Below are positions 54,354 through 57,087 of a stretch of DNA of 57,087 nt, one piece after another. Each line of letters starts with the position of its first letter. Positions within the stretch are counted from its first letter, which is position 1. The DNA is from Fusobacterium sp. SYSU M8D902 (GTDB lineage: Bacteria > Fusobacteriota > Fusobacteriia > Fusobacteriales > Fusobacteriaceae): NCBI RefSeq assembly GCF_040199715.1, contig NZ_JBEFNA010000012.1, positions 1 to 57,087 of the forward strand, read 5' to 3'. The notes under the pieces were generated by a model. That model was not told where the DNA came from. It saw only the letters and a list, made by a program, of their open reading frames with translations, and did no database searches. The position numbers and the translations under genes were made by a program.

Positions 54354-56990
54354 ATGAATAATTTAATTAGCACAGAAAAAGCCTTAAAACACTGGCTTAA
54401 AAACAAAGTAGCTGTAACAACTGCAACTGTAGTTGGATTCTTAATAATGGGAAGTGTTTCTTTTGGAGCAAATTATACTAAAACACAAGAAATAAATAAT
54501 GGGCAAAATTTCACTTTAAAAGAAAATGAAATTATAGAAATTAATGAGAAATTTGGAACTGGTATTTTTGCTAAAGATAGTTTTAAAATAACATTAGAAA
54601 AAGGTAGTAACATAAATGTCCAAGGTTTTGAGACAACAGATGGAATTTTTGTTAATAATGTAAATGCTGTTTCTTCTATTGAGAACTACGGAAATATAAA
54701 ATCTACTGTAAGAGGTGGAGGGTCTGCAAGTGCTATTGCTGTACAAGGAAATATAACTGCAGATCTTACTATAACTAATAAAGAAGGAGCAACATTAGAA
54801 ACTGACTATATTAAAGGAGACGGTATAGGAGCTAGAGCAGTTGTTGACTTAAATCCAAATAGAGAAAAAAATGCTTCTAAAGTTGAATTTATAAATGAAG
54901 GTACTATTATAGTTAGTAAAGGAACAGCAGTAGCTTTAACAGGAAATTCTATTGTTAAAAACTTTGGAACAATTATTTTAAATGATACAGAAAGTTCTGC
55001 TATAAAAAATAATACTGATAGCATAAAAAATGTTGAAAGTACAGGAACAATAATAGTCAAAGGTGCTGATAAAAACTTTGATGTAAATAGCTTATTCACT
55101 GGTAAAACTGGAGTTGAACATTTAGGTGCTATACAAGATGATAAAGGAAATTCTTTAGAAAATAAAAACAGTATTTATTTATCAGGAGAATTAAATACAA
55201 AAGTTATAAATGATAAAGGAAACTCTTTTAAATCTTCTGTTACTTTAGGAAAAGATAAAGCAACTAAAATAAATACAAGTTCTTCAGAAGCCATTAAATT
55301 AAAATCTCTAAATATTATAGGGAAAGTAGACTTAATCAAATCTACTATTACCCCTAATAATAATAATATTTCGATTGAAAATACTACTGTTAACATCGGT
55401 AAAGATGGATTATTAAATGCAAATGGAATAAATCTTTCTATAACAGGAAATAATGTAAATACATTTGAAAATGGAATTGCAGTTAATCTAACTAATAGTT
55501 CTACATTAAATTTAAAAGATGTTAGCTTTAATGGTGGAATATCAAGTGATAACAATGAAAATAAATTAAATGTATCTGGTAATACATATATTAATGGAGA
55601 AATAGGAGTTAAAAATATAAATGTAGGAACTGGAACTAAAGCAGTTGGTTCTGATAAATTAACTCTTTCTTCAGATTCATCATTTACAAAAGCAACAACA
55701 TTAACTAATAATACTACAGGAACTACTATATTTATTATAGATAAAGATGGAAAGAATGCTCTTCAAAACTCAACAGATGCTGTAACTATAAATGGAAATA
55801 TAGATTTTGATACAACTAACTTAACTACAGATCAAGATGTTCACTTAAATGGAAAAAATGACACTATAAAACATACAATAAATAAATATCAGGATAAAAC
55901 AACTGGTGTTTATACTACTAAATTAGACACAGCAAATAACATCTTACATGTTACTTATAATAAATCTCTATTTGCTGATGCTAGATTAAACACAGTTAAC
56001 AACGGAGCTCAAATGGTAAATGGAAACTTCTCTCAAGTTACATCAGAAAGAGAAGGACAAATGGATAAAATATACTCTGGATCTATCTATGCTGAAACTA
56101 TTAGAGCAGCTTATGACAACTTAAAATTAAATGAAGGAACTATACTTTCATTATCTAACAATGTAAAAGCTGGAGAATTTACTGCTGAAGGTAGAGCAAT
56201 CTACAATAAAGATGAGTATAAGAGAGATGGAATAGTTGGAAAATATGATGTTGAGAACGAAACTTCTGGATTATTAGCTTCTTTAGAGTATGGAGTAAAT
56301 GACACTACAAAAACTGGTTTAGTATTTGCTGGTTCTAAACAAGATTTAGATGTAACAGGTGGAAAAGCTGATGGAGACCTATTCTACTTAGGATTCTATG
56401 GAGTAAAATCATTAGGAAACTATGATCTTACTGCTGGATTAGGATACCAATTAGGTAAATATGATGCAACTAATACAGCTGCTAATGTAGTAGGAAAAGA
56501 TAAATATGATACAAAAGCTTTAAGTGGATATGTTCAAGCTAAATACTTAGGAGATTTAGGAGATGGATTATCAATTCAACCTAAAGTAAAATTAGGATAT
56601 ACTCACTTAAAACAAGATTCTGCTAAAGATTCATACTTCGGATTAACTGATACAGATGTAACAACATTTGATACTGAATTAGGAGCAGACTTAGTAAAAA
56701 CTGTTCAACTTGAAAAATCTAAAGTAGATGTTAAATTTGGTACTGCTTTTGTTAAAACATTTGGAGATACTGACAAAGAGTTCAAAGGACAATTCTTTGG
56801 AGCTAATACAGCTAGTAACCAATTTGGAGTACACGGTGGAGAATTATCTGAAAATGTGCTTAAATTTAACTTAGGTGCAGAAGTTGCAAATGAAAATGGA
56901 TTCTTCTATAATGGAGGATTTACTTATGAGTTTGGTTCAGAAGATATGAAATCATATGGTGTAAACGTTGGTGCTGGATATAGATTCTAA
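54354..56990 (+). CDS. Autotransporter with fusobacterial N-terminal domain
   Basis: 878 residues from the ATG at 54354, 8 bases after GGAGG. The signal region EKALKHWLKNK...FLIMGSVSFGA parallels that of the giant adhesin (EKSLKRYIKSKK...FLITGSIMYGQ). The passenger (about 40-590) is made of short beta-helix-type repeats (SIENYGNIKST, NNTTGTTIFIIDKDGKN). The barrel begins near residue 620 (SGLLASLEYGVNDTTKTGLV) and ends in GYRF with terminal Phe. It lacks the OmpA tail of the larger protein. A secreted adhesin or a surface-display protein; the ligand is unknown. Confidence 0.9.
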   Translation: MNNLISTEKALKHWLKNKVAVTTATVVGFLIMGSVSFGANYTKTQEINNGQNFTLKENEIIEINEKFGTGIFAKDSFKITLEKGSNINVQGFETTDGIFVNNVNAVSSIENYGNIKSTVRGGGSASAIAVQGNITADLTITNKEGATLETDYIKGDGIGARAVVDLNPNREKNASKVEFINEGTIIVSKGTAVALTGNSIVKNFGTIILNDTESSAIKNNTDSIKNVESTGTIIVKGADKNFDVNSLFTGKTGVEHLGAIQDDKGNSLENKNSIYLSGELNTKVINDKGNSFKSSVTLGKDKATKINTSSSEAIKLKSLNIIGKVDLIKSTITPNNNNISIENTTVNIGKDGLLNANGINLSITGNNVNTFENGIAVNLTNSSTLNLKDVSFNGGISSDNNENKLNVSGNTYINGEIGVKNINVGTGTKAVGSDKLTLSSDSSFTKATTLTNNTTGTTIFIIDKDGKNALQNSTDAVTINGNIDFDTTNLTTDQDVHLNGKNDTIKHTINKYQDKTTGVYTTKLDTANNILHVTYNKSLFADARLNTVNNGAQMVNGNFSQVTSEREGQMDKIYSGSIYAETIRAAYDNLKLNEGTILSLSNNVKAGEFTAEGRAIYNKDEYKRDGIVGKYDVENETSGLLASLEYGVNDTTKTGLVFAGSKQDLDVTGGKADGDLFYLGFYGVKSLGNYDLTAGLGYQLGKYDATNTAANVVGKDKYDTKALSGYVQAKYLGDLGDGLSIQPKVKLGYTHLKQDSAKDSYFGLTDTDVTTFDTELGADLVKTVQLEKSKVDVKFGTAFVKTFGDTDKEFKGQFFGANTASNQFGVHGGELSENVLKFNLGAEVANENGFFYNGGFTYEFGSEDMKSYGVNVGAGYRF

Positions 56991-57011
56991 TCAATTCAAT
57001 AGATAATATTA

Positions 57012-57025
57012 GGGGCTGTTGCAAA
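57012..57025 (+). repeat. IS-end-like sequence at the right edge
   Basis: GGGGCTGTTGCAAA resembles the CTGTTGCAAA core of IS6-family terminal repeats and of other transposon ends. The window ends 62 bp later, so no partner end or transposase can be seen. A GGCT/AGCC pairing (57014-57035) could instead be a weak hairpin. Confidence 0.3.
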
Positions 57026-57050
57026 CTTAATAGCCATATGTTTTAAAATT

Positions 57051-57086
57051 AGCTAAAGAGATTTTTTAATCTCTTTGGCTTTTTTC
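57051..57086 (+). terminator. Terminator after the second autotransporter
   Basis: AGCtAAAGAGATT-tttt-AATCTCTTTgGCT, a 13-bp stem, followed by six T at the window end. Confidence 0.85.
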
Positions 57087-57087
57087 T

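Overview
The window is AT-rich, gene-dense DNA from an anaerobic, double-membraned bacterium, almost certainly a Fusobacterium. Evidence: giant type V-like adhesins whose start matches the fusobacterial autotransporter N-terminal segment, lipoproteins, outer-membrane barrels, strong AGGAGG ribosome sites and a strongly A/T-biased codon use. The species cannot be fixed from the sequence alone; the larger-genome gut fusobacteria (varium/ulcerans/mortiferum type) are a guess. No rRNA, tRNA, CRISPR array or complete insertion sequence was seen.

Layout. 1-5.4 kb (minus): a promoter plus hairpin leader running off the left edge, a small barrel protein, a BI-1 family membrane protein, an FAD dehydrogenase, HU, a frameshifted FimB-like tyrosine recombinase and a second barrel protein. 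5.5-11.2 kb: EutH, homoserine kinase behind a leader terminator, the pcp/DUF979/DUF969 5-oxoproline operon and an unknown protein. 11.3-18.2 kb: an EF-G-like GTPase, a methyltransferase, a Zn/Cd-type P-ATPase and an SDF-family symporter. 18.4-26.8 kb: a complete liv branched-chain amino-acid ABC operon, an unlisted 35-codon membrane peptide gene with its own promoter and terminator, a YwqK-like lipoprotein, and a peptide-binding lipoprotein with an M42 aminopeptidase.

26.9-39.35 kb is the centrepiece: an 11.8-kb gene for a 3935-residue adhesin ending in an autotransporter-type barrel followed by an OmpA peptidoglycan-binding domain. It lies behind a small coiled-coil secreted protein, and the pair is preceded by a consensus promoter, a recognisable class-I cyclic-di-GMP (GEMM-I) riboswitch and an intrinsic terminator. 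This links a second messenger to a giant surface adhesin.

39.4-49.1 kb: a MORN/YwqK protein, a small membrane protein, a cysteine desulfurase-like enzyme and a complete Bat (aerotolerance-type) operon: MoxR, DUF58, a membrane protein, two VWA proteins, a TPR protein, BatD and DUF4250. It is preceded by a 21-bp-spaced direct repeat. 49.2-52 kb: a TnsB/MuA-like transposase homologue that has lost the second catalytic aspartate, divergent from a PTS EIICB gene. A 23-bp exact direct repeat lies between the two promoters and again inside the transposase-like gene, suggesting a domesticated transposase acting as a local regulator. 52-57 kb: a DUF2207 membrane protein behind an attenuator-like leader, then a second autotransporter. 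An IS-end-like GGGGCTGTTGCAAA sits just past it at the right edge.

Genes and motifs were recognised by eye from translated sequence; no database search or folding program was run. Start codons were moved from the longest reading frame where a Shine-Dalgarno site decided it.
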